A stretch of DNA of 64,000 bases from an uncultured Alphaproteobacteria bacterium (GTDB lineage Bacteria > Pseudomonadota > Alphaproteobacteria > HIMB59 > GCA-002718135): positions 186,001 to 250,000 of the forward strand of contig CABYRH010000001.1 in the NCBI GenBank assembly GCA_902521315.1, read 5' to 3'. Made by a program: the position numbers and the translations under genes. This document shows positions 17,062-26,608 of this stretch, in pieces. Every line of letters begins with the position of its first letter. Position 1 is the first letter of the stretch. The notes below the pieces were generated by a model. The model was not told the DNA's origin. It saw only the letters and a list, made by a program, of their open reading frames with translations, and made no database searches.

Positions 17062-18426
17062 TTAAACTTTTGATAAAAGTTTTTCTAGTTTTTTTATGCA
17101 GTTTGTTTCAGCAAAAAAAACAACATCATCATTCTCTTTAAATACAGTTTGACTATTAGGAATTATAATTTTTTTATCTCTTACAATGGAGCCAATACGT
17201 ATACCTTTTGGCAAATCTAAATCTTTTAGATTTTTATTACAAAGAAATGATTCTGACTGAATATCTGCCTCTATTACTTCTCCAAAACCTTCACCTATAG
17301 AATAATCGTTTCTTATTTTTACACCTCTAACCTTTTCTAAAATTTTAGAAATTGTTATTATTTTTGGATCTATGGTCATATCAACACCTATATTAGATAA
17401 CAAAGATGAATAACTACTATTATTAATCAAGGTTATTGATGTGTCAGCTCCTGCTCTTTTAGCAAGTAAGGATGATAGTATATTAACTTCATCGTCTTCT
17501 GTAATTGATATACAGTAACCTGAATCTGATATGTTTACCTCTTCAAGTATTTGATTGTCTAAGCCATCTCCACATGTCACTGTTATATTTTCTAAATTTG
17601 ATGCAAGAAATTCTGCTCGTTCTTTATTAGCTTCAATAAGTTCAGTTTTTATATATGTGTCAGAATTTTCAATTAGCTGAGCAAGTGAAAATCCTATATT
17701 TCCACCACCTATAATTACGGCTTTTTTTGCCTGCAATTCTTGATGGCCAAATTCAGATAACACATCTGTCAAATTATCAGTTTCCACAACTAGAAAAATT
17801 GTATCTTTTTTTTCAATTTTAGTTGAAGAATTTACTGTAAATTTTTGATCTCCTCTAAATATAAACATTATGTTAGCAAGATAGTCTGGAAATTTTTCTG
17901 ATAATTCTCTAACAGACAGACCTGAATGTAAAAAATTATCTTCACATTTTAGGCCAATTAATTTTAATTTTTTATCTGATAATTCAACCATGTCTATTGT
18001 GCCAGGAGAAATTAATCTTCTAAATATACCCTTGGCAACTTCTTGTTCGGGAGAAATAATTGCATCTATTGGGAAATTGTCATCATTATATAAATTTTTC
18101 CAATCAGTTTTTAAATAATCTTGTTGTCTTATTCTTGCAATTTTCTTTTTAATTTTGAATAAAGAATGGCCAATTTGGCAAGTAACCATATTAGTTTCAT
18201 CACTCTTAGTAACTGCAATTAATATTTCGCAGTCAATAGCACCAGCGCTCTCTAAAACTGATGGCATACTAGGAATGCCATTAATTGTTTTGACATCCAA
18301 CGTTTCAGATACTTTATTTAACCTATTTTCATCTTCATCAATAACTGTAACTTCAAAATTTTCACGTGATAGTTTATCAGCTATGCTATATCCAACATCT
18401 CCAGCACCACAAATAATTGTTTTCAT
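17062..18426 (-). CDS. trkA: Trk system potassium uptake regulatory subunit
   Basis: A 454-residue cytoplasmic protein with two copies of the RCK module. The first NAD-binding site is MKTIICGAGDVGYSIADKL and the second AVIIGGGNIGFSLAQLIE (about residue 235). Each is followed by a TrkA_C domain, the second ending with IIIPNSQTVFKENDDVVFF. TrkA binds NAD(H) and gates the TrkH or TrkG potassium channel, which is not in the window. It follows ntrX by 7 bp on the same strand; ntrY-ntrX-trkA is a conserved alphaproteobacterial order. Confidence 0.96.
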   Translation of the reverse strand: MKTIICGAGDVGYSIADKLSRENFEVTVIDEDENRLNKVSETLDVKTINGIPSMPSVLESAGAIDCEILIAVTKSDETNMVTCQIGHSLFKIKKKIARIRQQDYLKTDWKNLYNDDNFPIDAIISPEQEVAKGIFRRLISPGTIDMVELSDKKLKLIGLKCEDNFLHSGLSVRELSEKFPDYLANIMFIFRGDQKFTVNSSTKIEKKDTIFLVVETDNLTDVLSEFGHQELQAKKAVIIGGGNIGFSLAQLIENSDTYIKTELIEANKERAEFLASNLENITVTCGDGLDNQILEEVNISDSGYCISITEDDEVNILSSLLAKRAGADTSITLINNSSYSSLLSNIGVDMTIDPKIITISKILEKVRGVKIRNDYSIGEGFGEVIEADIQSESFLCNKNLKDLDLPKGIRIGSIVRDKKIIIPNSQTVFKENDDVVFFAETNCIKKLEKLLSKV

Positions 18427-18433
18427 TAATTAG

Positions 18434-19765
18434 TTATTCTACTTTAATATCTAGTGATTTAAACTTTCTATAAAGAGCAGTTCTTTCCATTCCTGTAAAT
18501 TCAGAAACTTTTGTTATATTACCATTAAATCTCTTAATTTGCGATATTAAATAATTTTTTTCAAACTCAGATCTGGCTTCTTTAAGAGACAAATCCAATG
18601 AATTATTTGAAGAATTTGACGCAGTTTCATCTCCCATTTGTAGTGCTAAATCATCAACCTCTAACTCTTTTATATTTTGATCCTGATTAAGTATTAGACT
18701 TTTCTCTACATAGTTAATTAGTTGAGATATATTTCCAGGCCAATCATACATTTGTAACTTAGTTAAGGCTTTAGAAGAAAATTTAAAATTTAAAATTCCT
18801 CCACTTTTTTCATTTAAATAAAAATCAAGAATAGGAAGAATATCATCTATCCTATTTGAGAGAGATTTAAATTTGATAAAGTCTGTTGAAATTCTATCAT
18901 ATAATCTTTTAATAAAATTACCTTTTTCAATTTCAATTTTTAAATTTTTCTCAGTAATTGTAATAATTTTATGATTTAATTTAATATCAAGATCTTCAAA
19001 AAATTTTTTGTTTTCTAAAAAATTTAAAAGTTTTTTTTGATAAATATTTGGTAATGTTTCAATATTGAGCAGTATTAATGTGTTATTATTTGATCGATAA
19101 AAAATATTTTCATTAATTGAGTCTTTATTTTCTGAAAACATATTATCCAATGCTTCATTTGTTAGTTTTTTAAAATCAATTGATATAGGTAGTTTATCTC
19201 TATATTGTGAATTTTGATGTATTAAATTTGTAAAGTGTTTTTTTCCTGTTCCAAATGGCCCTTCAATTAATAGTCTTGAATTACTTGAACTCTGTTCATT
19301 TAAAAGTTTATTGATTTTTTTAATAAATTCTGAATTTCCTATCAATGGTGTTGTTTTAATTAAGGTATCTTTTAAATTTTTATTTTCACTTAATAATGAT
19401 GAACTTTCTATTGCTCTCCTTGTAAGAATAATTAATTTATCACTGTTGAATGGCTTTTCTAAAAAGTCATACGCTCCATTTTTTATAGATTTCACTGCCA
19501 GATCAACAGTTCCGTGACCACTAATAATAATAATTGGAATATTGACATTAATTGATTTGAATTCTTTTAAAATTTCGATACCATCTAATTTACTGTTAGA
19601 TAACCATACATCTAAAATTACTAAGTCGGGTTTAATTTCATTAAATTTATTAATTGCTTCTTCGGAATTAAGAGCAATTGAAGTATTATAGTTTTCATCT
19701 TTTAAAATTTCAGAAATAAGAAAACAAATATCCTTTTCATCATCTATAATTAAAACTTTATGCAT
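18434..19765 (-). CDS. ntrX: Response regulator NtrX with degenerate AAA+ domain
   Basis: A 443-residue regulator from the ATG at 19765. The receiver domain (MHKVLIIDDEKD) has phospho-acceptor Asp52. The AAA+ domain keeps a Walker A GPFGTGKK (169-176), but has no GAFTGA sigma-54 contact loop, and the Walker B position reads TLILLNIETL instead of a D-E pair. A Fis-type helix-turn-helix ends the protein (NITKVSEFTGMERTALYRKF). It is the partner of NtrY, linked in other alphaproteobacteria to nitrogen, redox and envelope control. An upstream in-frame start at 19846 would add 27 residues inside ntrY and is unlikely. It overlaps ntrY by 8 bp. Confidence 0.93.
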   Translation of the reverse strand: MHKVLIIDDEKDICFLISEILKDENYNTSIALNSEEAINKFNEIKPDLVILDVWLSNSKLDGIEILKEFKSINVNIPIIIISGHGTVDLAVKSIKNGAYDFLEKPFNSDKLIILTRRAIESSSLLSENKNLKDTLIKTTPLIGNSEFIKKINKLLNEQSSSNSRLLIEGPFGTGKKHFTNLIHQNSQYRDKLPISIDFKKLTNEALDNMFSENKDSINENIFYRSNNNTLILLNIETLPNIYQKKLLNFLENKKFFEDLDIKLNHKIITITEKNLKIEIEKGNFIKRLYDRISTDFIKFKSLSNRIDDILPILDFYLNEKSGGILNFKFSSKALTKLQMYDWPGNISQLINYVEKSLILNQDQNIKELEVDDLALQMGDETASNSSNNSLDLSLKEARSEFEKNYLISQIKRFNGNITKVSEFTGMERTALYRKFKSLDIKVE

Positions 19766-21902
19766 TGTATTCAAAATTAATAAGTGATTTTGTGCCTGCC
19801 ATATTTTTATTTTTCTCAATTTTAATTTTACCACCGTGATCTTCAATAATTCTTTTTACAATAGATAAACCAAGACCAGTTCCTTTTGTTTTAGTTGTAA
19901 AATAAGGCTCAAATATTTTACTCAACATTTTTTGATCAATTCCCACGCCATTATCCTTTATTTCAATTTTTATATTTTTAGAATCAGTAGCCATTAATAC
20001 TTCTACTGCAGGGTTAGGTATATTTTCCACAGCTTCAATAGCATTTTTAATTAAGTTACTGAAACATCTTGAGATTTGAAGAGTGTCAAAATGAAAATAA
20101 ATATCATTTTCAGGTTTAATTAAATTAAGATTTATATCCTTCCTTGAATTGAAATATAAAAGGTATGCTTCTTCTAAACATCTTGTAAGGTTATCAAGCT
20201 TAATTTCTGCTTCAGGCATTCTTGCAAAAGATGAAAATTCATCGACTAACTTTCCAATATCATCTACCTGCCTTGATATTGTTTTAGTTAAAAGAGAAAT
20301 ATCCTCCTCATGTGTTTTTGGATCTAAAAATTTCTTTTCTATTCTTTCAGCAGAAAGTTTGATGGGGGTGAGAGGATTTTTAACTTCATGTGCTATCTTT
20401 CTTGCAATATCAGACCAAGCAGCATGTTTTTCCGCTAAAATTAAAGATGTAGCATCATCTAGAGCAACAACATATCCCTCAATTTTATTATCATTAATCT
20501 CTTTAATAACTCTAATATTAAAATTCCTCTGATCATCATATAATGTAAAATCGTATTGAAAATTTAATAATACTTTATTTGAGGTTTCAAAATTCTCGAA
20601 TATCTTTTTCCATTCAGGGAAATAAAATAGAAAATTTTCATTTATTTTAAAAGTTTTAGTACTTCTAAATAGTTTTGTTAAAGTTTTATTGTATAACAAA
20701 ATATTAAAATTTTTATCTAAAGAAATTACACCTATTGTTAAAAGGCTTAAGATCGCCTCTATAAAGATTCTTTTTTCTTCATCTTCTTGACTTTTTGATA
20801 TTAATTCATTTTGTTTATTCTCAATTTCAGAAATCATTTTATTATAAGATGATAGTAATACTTTTATCTCTTGAAATTGATCTACCTCACTAACTTTAGC
20901 ATCAAAATTCCCTTCTGATATCTTATTTGCTGATTTAATTAAGTTTGTAATTGGTTTACTAAGATTGCTAGCTAGATTAAATCCAATCAAAATTGCCACT
21001 AATATAAAACAAATGGAGAAAAGAACAAAGATCATTGAATAAGTTATTTGAATTCCTGAACTTTCTCCTTCTTTCATAGTATAAATTTCAAATGCCTCTT
21101 TTGTAGCGCTAATATGATCCCAGATATTAGTATTTAGATTTCTATTCACCTGCATGTAAACATCATTTAAAAAATTTATTTTTTTATAGGCTGTAATAGA
21201 ATTTTTATCTAATTGGAAAATGTAAACACGATTTTGATTAACAATCTTAAATATTTCATTTGATGGTACTGAAAAATTTTTATTTTCAGGATCTTTTAAA
21301 CTTAAATATATATTTCCTTCTGTATTAAAAATATAAATACTTGAAATTGTTCTTAAGTTAATAAATTCACTTAAAGCTGTTCTAATTGATTTAATATTAA
21401 CCTCATTATTTTGAGAAACTTTTAATATCTCTCTCATAATTAACTGAGTATCAGACACAATTTCTGCCTGAATTTCATTTTCATAATTTCTTGCTACAAT
21501 ATTAGAATTTACAACCGCATCCCTTACAGCATCTCCATACCAAGTTCTTAATTCTAAATTAAAGAATAAAGATGTTATAATAACTAAACCAATAGCTGGT
21601 CCTAAAGCCATTGCAGCAAATAAATTGACAAATTTTATATATAATCGAGATTCATCATAACTTTTTCTTCTTCTCACTAAAATCAGAACAATTTGTCTAA
21701 TAATTATGGATATCAATAAAATGACAAAAATTACATCCGCCAATAAAAAAAATTGTAGTCTTCTTGGATCTTTTACTAGATCGTTATTTGGAAGCATTAA
21801 GTAGAATGTGATCGAAAAACTCAATATGATTAAAAAGATTAAAAAATAAAAAGATAATCTTGAAAGATGAATAGATTTAAGTAATTTTGATAGGTTAAAC
21901 AC
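19758..21902 (-). CDS. ntrY: Membrane sensor histidine kinase NtrY
   Basis: A 714-residue sensor kinase. It has three hydrophobic N-terminal helices, an extracytoplasmic segment of about 150 residues, another helix near 280-305, a HAMP domain, a PAS-like domain, a HisKA domain with phospho-acceptor His505 in AHEVKNPLTPIKLSAERI, and an HATPase domain with NAIEA, DNGVGI and GTGLGLSIV motifs. It phosphorylates NtrX. The start is a GTG at 21902; no ATG fits and no clear Shine-Dalgarno precedes it. In many alphaproteobacteria ntrB and ntrC lie just upstream; here the upstream neighbour is the divergent ispDF. Confidence 0.95.
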   Translation of the reverse strand: MFNLSKLLKSIHLSRLSFYFLIFLIILSFSITFYLMLPNNDLVKDPRRLQFFLLADVIFVILLISIIIRQIVLILVRRRKSYDESRLYIKFVNLFAAMALGPAIGLVIITSLFFNLELRTWYGDAVRDAVVNSNIVARNYENEIQAEIVSDTQLIMREILKVSQNNEVNIKSIRTALSEFINLRTISSIYIFNTEGNIYLSLKDPENKNFSVPSNEIFKIVNQNRVYIFQLDKNSITAYKKINFLNDVYMQVNRNLNTNIWDHISATKEAFEIYTMKEGESSGIQITYSMIFVLFSICFILVAILIGFNLASNLSKPITNLIKSANKISEGNFDAKVSEVDQFQEIKVLLSSYNKMISEIENKQNELISKSQEDEEKRIFIEAILSLLTIGVISLDKNFNILLYNKTLTKLFRSTKTFKINENFLFYFPEWKKIFENFETSNKVLLNFQYDFTLYDDQRNFNIRVIKEINDNKIEGYVVALDDATSLILAEKHAAWSDIARKIAHEVKNPLTPIKLSAERIEKKFLDPKTHEEDISLLTKTISRQVDDIGKLVDEFSSFARMPEAEIKLDNLTRCLEEAYLLYFNSRKDINLNLIKPENDIYFHFDTLQISRCFSNLIKNAIEAVENIPNPAVEVLMATDSKNIKIEIKDNGVGIDQKMLSKIFEPYFTTKTKGTGLGLSIVKRIIEDHGGKIKIEKNKNMAGTKSLINFEYNA

Positions 21903-21961
21903 TGTATACTTTAGTTAGTTTTTAAATAATGATAGTAAAACAGTATAGTATATAAATTAAA
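21903..21961. promoter_or_regulatory. Divergent ntrY/ispDF intergenic promoter region
   Basis: These 59 bp separate the divergent ntrY (GTG) and ispDF (ATG) starts and must contain or adjoin both promoters. TATAGT and TATAAA at about 21945-21955 are candidate -10 elements for ispDF, about 10-15 bp before its ATG, implying a very short leader. A GTATAC palindrome at 21904-21909 lies right beside the ntrY start. No good TTGACA-like -35 is seen at proper distance, so exact assignment is not possible. Confidence 0.3.
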
Positions 21962-23101
21962 ATGATGAAAAATGCACTTGTAATTCTAGCTGGTGGAAAA
22001 GGAAAGAGATTTGGTCAAAAAATTCCAAAACAATTCTTAAAAATTGGGAATACAAATTTTTTAAATTATTTTATTTCAAATTTAGATTTATCAAACTTCG
22101 ATATTATTAATATTTCAATAGATAAAAAATACCAAAACACTTACTTTAATCAAAAGGCTGTTTCTGAGAAAATAAAAATTACCTATTCAAAACCTGGGCT
22201 TACAAGACAAATTTCATCTTTTAATGCTTTAAAAAATTTAAAAAAATTTAAAATTAAAAATGTATTAATACATGATGCTGCGCGTCCTTTATGTAGTAAT
22301 AAATTAATTAAAAGAATTATATCCAAATTAGGCAAAAATACTAATGCAATTCCATATGTTGAATATAATGACAGACAACTAATAAAGAAAAGTAGATTGG
22401 AAACAAAAGCAATTAACGTACAAACACCCCAGGGTTTTAATTATAATTTAATATTAAAAGAACATATCAAATATAAAAATTTTGAATTCAATGATGATGC
22501 AGGGCTATTACAAAAATCAAAAATAAAAATAAATTTGATCAAAGGTGAAAAAAATAATATTAAAATTACTTACCCAGAAGATATTCAGTTATTCAATTTA
22601 TACAGAAAGCCCATAACAAAATACGGTATTGGTTATGATATTCATCAAATTGATAAAAAAACCAAAAATGGATTAAAATTAGGGGGTGTTAAAATTCCTT
22701 TCTCTAAGTTAATTGGTCATTCTGATGCGGACGTTGTACTGCATGCAATTTGTGATAGTATTTTTGGAGCGCTCTCTATGAGAGACATAGGTTATCACTT
22801 TCCAAACACAGATAAAAAATGGAAAAATGCAGATTCATCTAAGTTCATTATTTATTGCAGAAATAAACTTAGAGAAAAAGGTTATTCTTTAATCAATCTA
22901 GATATAAATATAATAGCTGAAAAACCTAAAATTAATAAGTATGTTTCAAAAATGATTAAGAACATTTCAACATTACTTCAAATTAAAAATACCTCTGTAT
23001 CTATTAAAGCAACTACAAATGAAAAAATTGGTTTTATTGGTAATGGCGAAGGAATTGCAGCCGAGTCAATAGTTCATATAACAGATGATAAAATTAGCTA
23101 A
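21962..23101 (+). CDS. ispDF: Bifunctional IspD/IspF isoprenoid enzyme
   Basis: A 379-residue fusion. Residues 1 to about 215 are IspD (CDP-ME synthase) with LAGGKGKRFGQKIPKQFL, HDAARPL and TPQGF. Residues about 220-379 are IspF (MEcPP synthase) with GIGYDIHQI, LGGVKIPF, GHSDADVVLHAICD, and NEKIGFIGNGEGIAA. Together they carry out two steps of the non-mevalonate pathway; dxr, the second enzyme of the same pathway, is at 50708-51850. The fusion is common in alpha- and epsilonproteobacteria. The start is at 21962 or three bases later. It overlaps pgpA by 17 bp. Confidence 0.96.
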   Translation: MMKNALVILAGGKGKRFGQKIPKQFLKIGNTNFLNYFISNLDLSNFDIINISIDKKYQNTYFNQKAVSEKIKITYSKPGLTRQISSFNALKNLKKFKIKNVLIHDAARPLCSNKLIKRIISKLGKNTNAIPYVEYNDRQLIKKSRLETKAINVQTPQGFNYNLILKEHIKYKNFEFNDDAGLLQKSKIKINLIKGEKNNIKITYPEDIQLFNLYRKPITKYGIGYDIHQIDKKTKNGLKLGGVKIPFSKLIGHSDADVVLHAICDSIFGALSMRDIGYHFPNTDKKWKNADSSKFIIYCRNKLREKGYSLINLDINIIAEKPKINKYVSKMIKNISTLLQIKNTSVSIKATTNEKIGFIGNGEGIAAESIVHITDDKIS

Positions 23102-23561
23102 TTTTTTTGTATCTTTATCTTTTGCTGGATATATTAAATTAATACCATCAGGAACCTTTGCATCTTTTTTATCAATAGTTATTTTATTTCCTATTGTTGA
23201 ATACAAAATTATTTCTTTAGAAATATTTGTAGTTATTTTTTTTGTAATCTTTTTACTATCTTTATTTTTTATTAATAAATTCTCTTCACACAACCAATCT
23301 CATGACTCAAAAATAATAGTTATTGATGAATTCTTAGGAGTATACTTAATTTTAATATTTTATGATCAAATTAAAATAATAAATCCTTATGTAACAATAG
23401 CGCTAATTTTTATTTTATTTCGTTTTTTTGATATATTGAAAATTTTTCCAGCCAACATAGTAGATAGGAAACTTAAGTCAGCTTTTGGTGTAATTCTTGA
23501 TGATTTAATAGCAGGAATATATACAATAATAATTCTTTATATTGTAAATGCCTATTATTAA
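23085..23561 (+). CDS. pgpA: Phosphatidylglycerophosphatase A
   Basis: A 158-residue membrane protein with about four hydrophobic helices. Family signatures are IPSGTFASFLSI near the N-terminus, VIDEFLGVYLILIFYD in the middle and FDILKIFPANIVDRKLKSAFGVILDDLIAGIY in the C-terminal half, holding conserved acidic residues for metal binding. It removes phosphate from phosphatidylglycerophosphate to give phosphatidylglycerol. It overlaps ispDF by 17 bp and pncC by 14 bp, a compact three-gene run as in other alphaproteobacteria. Confidence 0.93.
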   Translation: MIKLANFFVSLSFAGYIKLIPSGTFASFLSIVILFPIVEYKIISLEIFVVIFFVIFLLSLFFINKFSSHNQSHDSKIIVIDEFLGVYLILIFYDQIKIINPYVTIALIFILFRFFDILKIFPANIVDRKLKSAFGVILDDLIAGIYTIIILYIVNAYY

Positions 23562-24012
23562 AAAAGTTATAGATAAATTAATAAAAAAAAATATCTCAAT
23601 TTCAGTTGCTGAGTCATGCACAGGTGGGTTAATAGTAAACACTATAACAAAATATAGTGGAGTTTCAAAAATTTTCTCTTACGGGATTATTAGTTATTCA
23701 AATGAAGCTAAATCTAAATATTTATCTGTTTCAAAAAGAAATCTCTCTAAATTTGGAGCTGTAAGCAAAGAAGTAGCTGAGGACATGATAAATGGTCTGT
23801 ATAAAAATGAAAAAACAAAAATCTGCATTTCTACAACTGGTATAGCAGGTCCGAATGGTGGGACAAAGTTAAAGCCAGTAGGATTAGTGTATATTGGAAT
23901 TAAAGTTAATAAAAGTAATTATATTTTCAAGAAAATATACAAAGGGAAACGATTGGACATACAGAGAAAAACTAGGGATTTTATATTTAGCAAAATTAAT
24001 CAATTAATCTAA
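23548..24012 (+). CDS. pncC: Nicotinamide-nucleotide amidohydrolase (CinA C-terminal domain)
   Basis: A 154-residue stand-alone CinA C-terminal domain. The signature AESCTGG is at residues 21-27, followed by FSYGIISYSNEAKSKYLSV and the ISTTGIAGPNGGTKLKPVGLVYIG segment characteristic of PncC. It hydrolyses nicotinamide mononucleotide to nicotinate mononucleotide in pyridine-nucleotide salvage. The N-terminal MoCF-like domain of full-length CinA is absent, as is normal for the short form. Its end overlaps the convergent coq10-like gene by 9 bp. Confidence 0.94.
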   Translation: MPIIKKVIDKLIKKNISISVAESCTGGLIVNTITKYSGVSKIFSYGIISYSNEAKSKYLSVSKRNLSKFGAVSKEVAEDMINGLYKNEKTKICISTTGIAGPNGGTKLKPVGLVYIGIKVNKSNYIFKKIYKGKRLDIQRKTRDFIFSKINQLI

Positions 24013-24441
24013 AATTTCATCAGCACGAACTTTAAATGATTCAATCATTTTGTTTTCAATTAAAGGAAAAAAAGCTTCAGCAATTTTTTGGTGAAAAAAT
24101 CGTTTAAATTCAAATTCAACATTAAAATGAATTCTTGTTTGATTTTTTTTTAATGATTCAAAAATCCAATTAGTTTTAAGGTCTTTTAAAGGTCCTTCAA
24201 TATAAGTTGTACTTATTGAAAGTTTTTTTTTATCAAAAGTGACATGAGAACCAAAAGTTTGGGGCATAAAATATTTATACCATACGACCATATCAGCATA
24301 TATTTCATTTTTATTTTTTGAATGAATTCTCATTGCTGAACACCAAGGAATAAAGTATGGATAACTTTCAATATCTAAAACAATATCAAAAAGTCCTTTT
24401 GCGTCGTGATCGACTATTTCCTCTCTATTTGAAGATTTCAT
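24004..24441 (-). CDS. Coq10/RatA-type START-domain protein
   Basis: A 145-residue single-domain protein of the polyketide-cyclase/START superfamily. [21 protein letters not shown] and the C-terminal [20 protein letters not shown] helix match the Coq10/RatA group. Family members bind hydrophobic ligands such as ubiquinone (Coq10); E. coli RatA was proposed as a ribosome-association toxin. In alphaproteobacteria this gene regularly follows lipA, as here, with a 4-bp ATGA overlap, and a quinone-related role is more likely. It is convergent with pncC, overlapping by 9 bp. Confidence 0.88.
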   Translation of the reverse strand: MKSSNREEIVDHDAKGLFDIVLDIESYPYFIPWCSAMRIHSKNKNEIYADMVVWYKYFMPQTFGSHVTFDKKKLSISTTYIEGPLKDLKTNWIFESLKKNQTRIHFNVEFEFKRFFHQKIAEAFFPLIENKMIESFKVRADEILD

Positions 24442-25373
24442 TGAATTGAATAAAGTTTATTTTTCCTATTTTCTTGCATGATTTTAAAATCATCAGAAGC
24501 ATGATAGCTTGAACGAGTTAGCGGTGATGATGCCACCATTAGAAATCCTTTAGCGTATGCCATTTTTTTATATTCATCAAATTCTTGAGGAGTAATAAAT
24601 TTTTCTAGCTTAGCGTGTTTCGGTGTTGGAGGTAAGTATTGCCCTATTGTAATAAAATCAACATTAGCTGCTCTTAAATCATCCATTACCTGATATACTT
24701 CTTCTTTAGTTTCACCTAAACCAACCATTAGACCTGATTTTGTAAATATACTTGGGTTTTTTTCTTTAATTTGACTAAGTAAATTCAAACTTACGAAGTA
24801 ACGTGAACCCGGACGAATTGATGGATATAATCTTGGAACTGTTTCTAAGTTATGATTGAAGACGTCAGGCAAATTTTTTGATAAAATATCTATCGCTTCA
24901 GGCTTATTTTTAAAGTCAGGAGTTAAAATTTCAATTGTGCAGCTTGGATTTAATGATTTAATTGAATCTATTACGTTGATAAAATGTAGTGCTCCACCAT
25001 CTATTAGGTCGTCTCTATCAACACTTGTTATTACAACATGTTCTAAATTCAATTGCTTAACCGACTCAGCAATTCTTATGGCTTCACCGTGATCTATATA
25101 ATGAGGCTTGCCAGTTTTAATATTACAAAATGCACAAGCTCTAGTACATATATCTCCGAGTATCATAAATGTTGCATGTTTTTTTTGCCAACATTCAGCT
25201 ATGTTTGGACATGCAGCTTCTTCGCATACAGTTACAATTTTTTTATCTTTTAAGAGTTTATTTGTTTCTTTGAAAAATTTTGAAGTTGGTGCTTTTACTC
25301 TAATCCAACTTGGTTTTTTAGGAATTGGATTTGATTTGTTTTTAACTTTTTCAGGATGACGTGGTCCACTCAT
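24438..25373 (-). CDS. lipA: Lipoyl synthase
   Basis: A 311-residue radical-SAM enzyme. The auxiliary cluster cysteines are Cys50, Cys55 and Cys61 in [16 protein letters not shown]. The SAM cluster cysteines are Cys76, Cys80 and Cys83 in [13 protein letters not shown]. The C-terminal [11 protein letters not shown] supplies the serine ligand of the auxiliary cluster. It inserts two sulfurs into octanoyl groups to form lipoate on dehydrogenase E2 proteins, including the two lipoyl domains encoded just upstream (pdhB, pdhC). It lies 5 bp after pdhC, where many alphaproteobacteria carry lpd. LipB is not in the window. Confidence 0.97.
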   Translation of the reverse strand: MSGPRHPEKVKNKSNPIPKKPSWIRVKAPTSKFFKETNKLLKDKKIVTVCEEAACPNIAECWQKKHATFMILGDICTRACAFCNIKTGKPHYIDHGEAIRIAESVKQLNLEHVVITSVDRDDLIDGGALHFINVIDSIKSLNPSCTIEILTPDFKNKPEAIDILSKNLPDVFNHNLETVPRLYPSIRPGSRYFVSLNLLSQIKEKNPSIFTKSGLMVGLGETKEEVYQVMDDLRAANVDFITIGQYLPPTPKHAKLEKFITPQEFDEYKKMAYAKGFLMVASSPLTRSSYHASDDFKIMQENRKNKLYSIQ

Positions 25374-25378
25374 GTAGG

Positions 25379-26608
25379 TTAAATAACTTCCATATCCATG
25401 CTATTCAACCAAATTTGGAAGGGGTCTTCCAAAATATCGCTAAAATCTTTGAGTAATTTTGCCGCAACGGCACCATCTAGTGATCTATGATCTGCTGAAA
25501 TAGTAGATTTCATTGTATGACCTATTTCAATACTGCCAGAGTTCACAACAGGTTTTTCAATTATAGATCCAATTGCAATAATACTTGATTGTGGTGGATT
25601 AATAATTGCTTGAAATTCTGTGATTCCAAACATGCCTAAGTTTGAGATAGTTATAGATCCTCCACTATATTCTTCTGGTAATAATTTATTTTGATTAGCT
25701 TTTTTTACTAATGATTTAATTTCTGTTGAAATTTCAGCTAATCCTTTTGTATCGGCTTCTTTAACAATAGGTGTAATCAATCCTTCTTTTAAGGCTACCG
25801 CTATAGCAATATCGATATTTTTATATTGATGAATTTTACCATTCACCCAAGAAATATTTGTTTCTGGATTTTTCGCTATTGCCATTGCACATGCTTTAAC
25901 AATAAGGTCATTGAACGAGATTTTGATATTACTATTTGAGTTTATTTTTTTTCTTAAATTTATTAGCTTATCCATTCTTGTTTCAATAGTAAGATAAAAA
26001 TGTGGAACCTCATTTTTTGTTTGTGTTGTTCTTTCAGCAATTATTTTTCTAATACTAGACGGTTTAATTACAGAAATGTTTTCATTATTGATATGAAGTT
26101 CAAAATTTTGAATATCTTTTTTTATTATCCTACCATCAGGTCCAGACCCTTTAATAAAAGTTAGATCAATATTGTTATCTTTCGAAAATTTTTTAACAAA
26201 CGGTGAGACAAAATTAGTATTTTGTTTAGTGTTTGAATCTTTACTTCTTTCTATTATTTGAGTGTTATCTACTTCAGTATTTACTTTAGGTGTTTCTGAA
26301 ACTTCATTTTTTTCTTCACTGCTTACAGTTTGATCTTTATCATTATAATCTTCTAATCTTTCATCTTTGCTACCATTGATTAGAGCAATGACAGAATTAA
26401 CAGCAATTTGTTTATCTGGTGTTGTATCAATTAAATGTGTAATTTCTCCCTCATCAACTGCCTCAACTTCCATTGTTGCTTTATCTGTTTCAATTTCAGC
26501 TAATATATCTCCAGCTGAAACAGTATCACCAACATTAACTAACCACTTATTAATTACACCCTCTGACATTGTGGGTGATAATGCAGGCATCAAAACTTTA
26601 ATGGCCAT
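25379..26608 (-). CDS. pdhC: Pyruvate dehydrogenase E2, dihydrolipoyl acetyltransferase
   Basis: A 409-residue E2 protein. The lipoyl domain (residues 1-80) has lipoyl-lysine Lys43 in [12 protein letters not shown] charged linker precedes the peripheral-subunit-binding domain ([20 protein letters not shown]...GRIIKKDI, about 132-168). The catalytic domain ends with [17 protein letters not shown], holding the active-site His and Asp. It transfers the acetyl group to CoA. It abuts pdhB (26608/26609). Its lipoyl domain is very like that of pdhB, pointing to duplication within the operon's history. Confidence 0.96.
   Translation of the reverse strand: MAIKVLMPALSPTMSEGVINKWLVNVGDTVSAGDILAEIETDKATMEVEAVDEGEITHLIDTTPDKQIAVNSVIALINGSKDERLEDYNDKDQTVSSEEKNEVSETPKVNTEVDNTQIIERSKDSNTKQNTNFVSPFVKKFSKDNNIDLTFIKGSGPDGRIIKKDIQNFELHINNENISVIKPSSIRKIIAERTTQTKNEVPHFYLTIETRMDKLINLRKKINSNSNIKISFNDLIVKACAMAIAKNPETNISWVNGKIHQYKNIDIAIAVALKEGLITPIVKEADTKGLAEISTEIKSLVKKANQNKLLPEEYSGGSITISNLGMFGITEFQAIINPPQSSIIAIGSIIEKPVVNSGSIEIGHTMKSTISADHRSLDGAVAAKLLKDFSDILEDPFQIWLNSMDMEVI

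Noticed and set aside
19766-19846. Upstream start giving ntrX 27 extra residues
   Set aside because: The extra part lies inside ntrY and is not typical of receiver domains, which begin right before KVLIIDDE; the ATG at 19765 gives the normal start.
22231-22260. A-rich repeat inside ispDF
   Set aside because: It encodes Leu/Lys/Phe-rich residues in a variable IspD loop and is explained by base composition.
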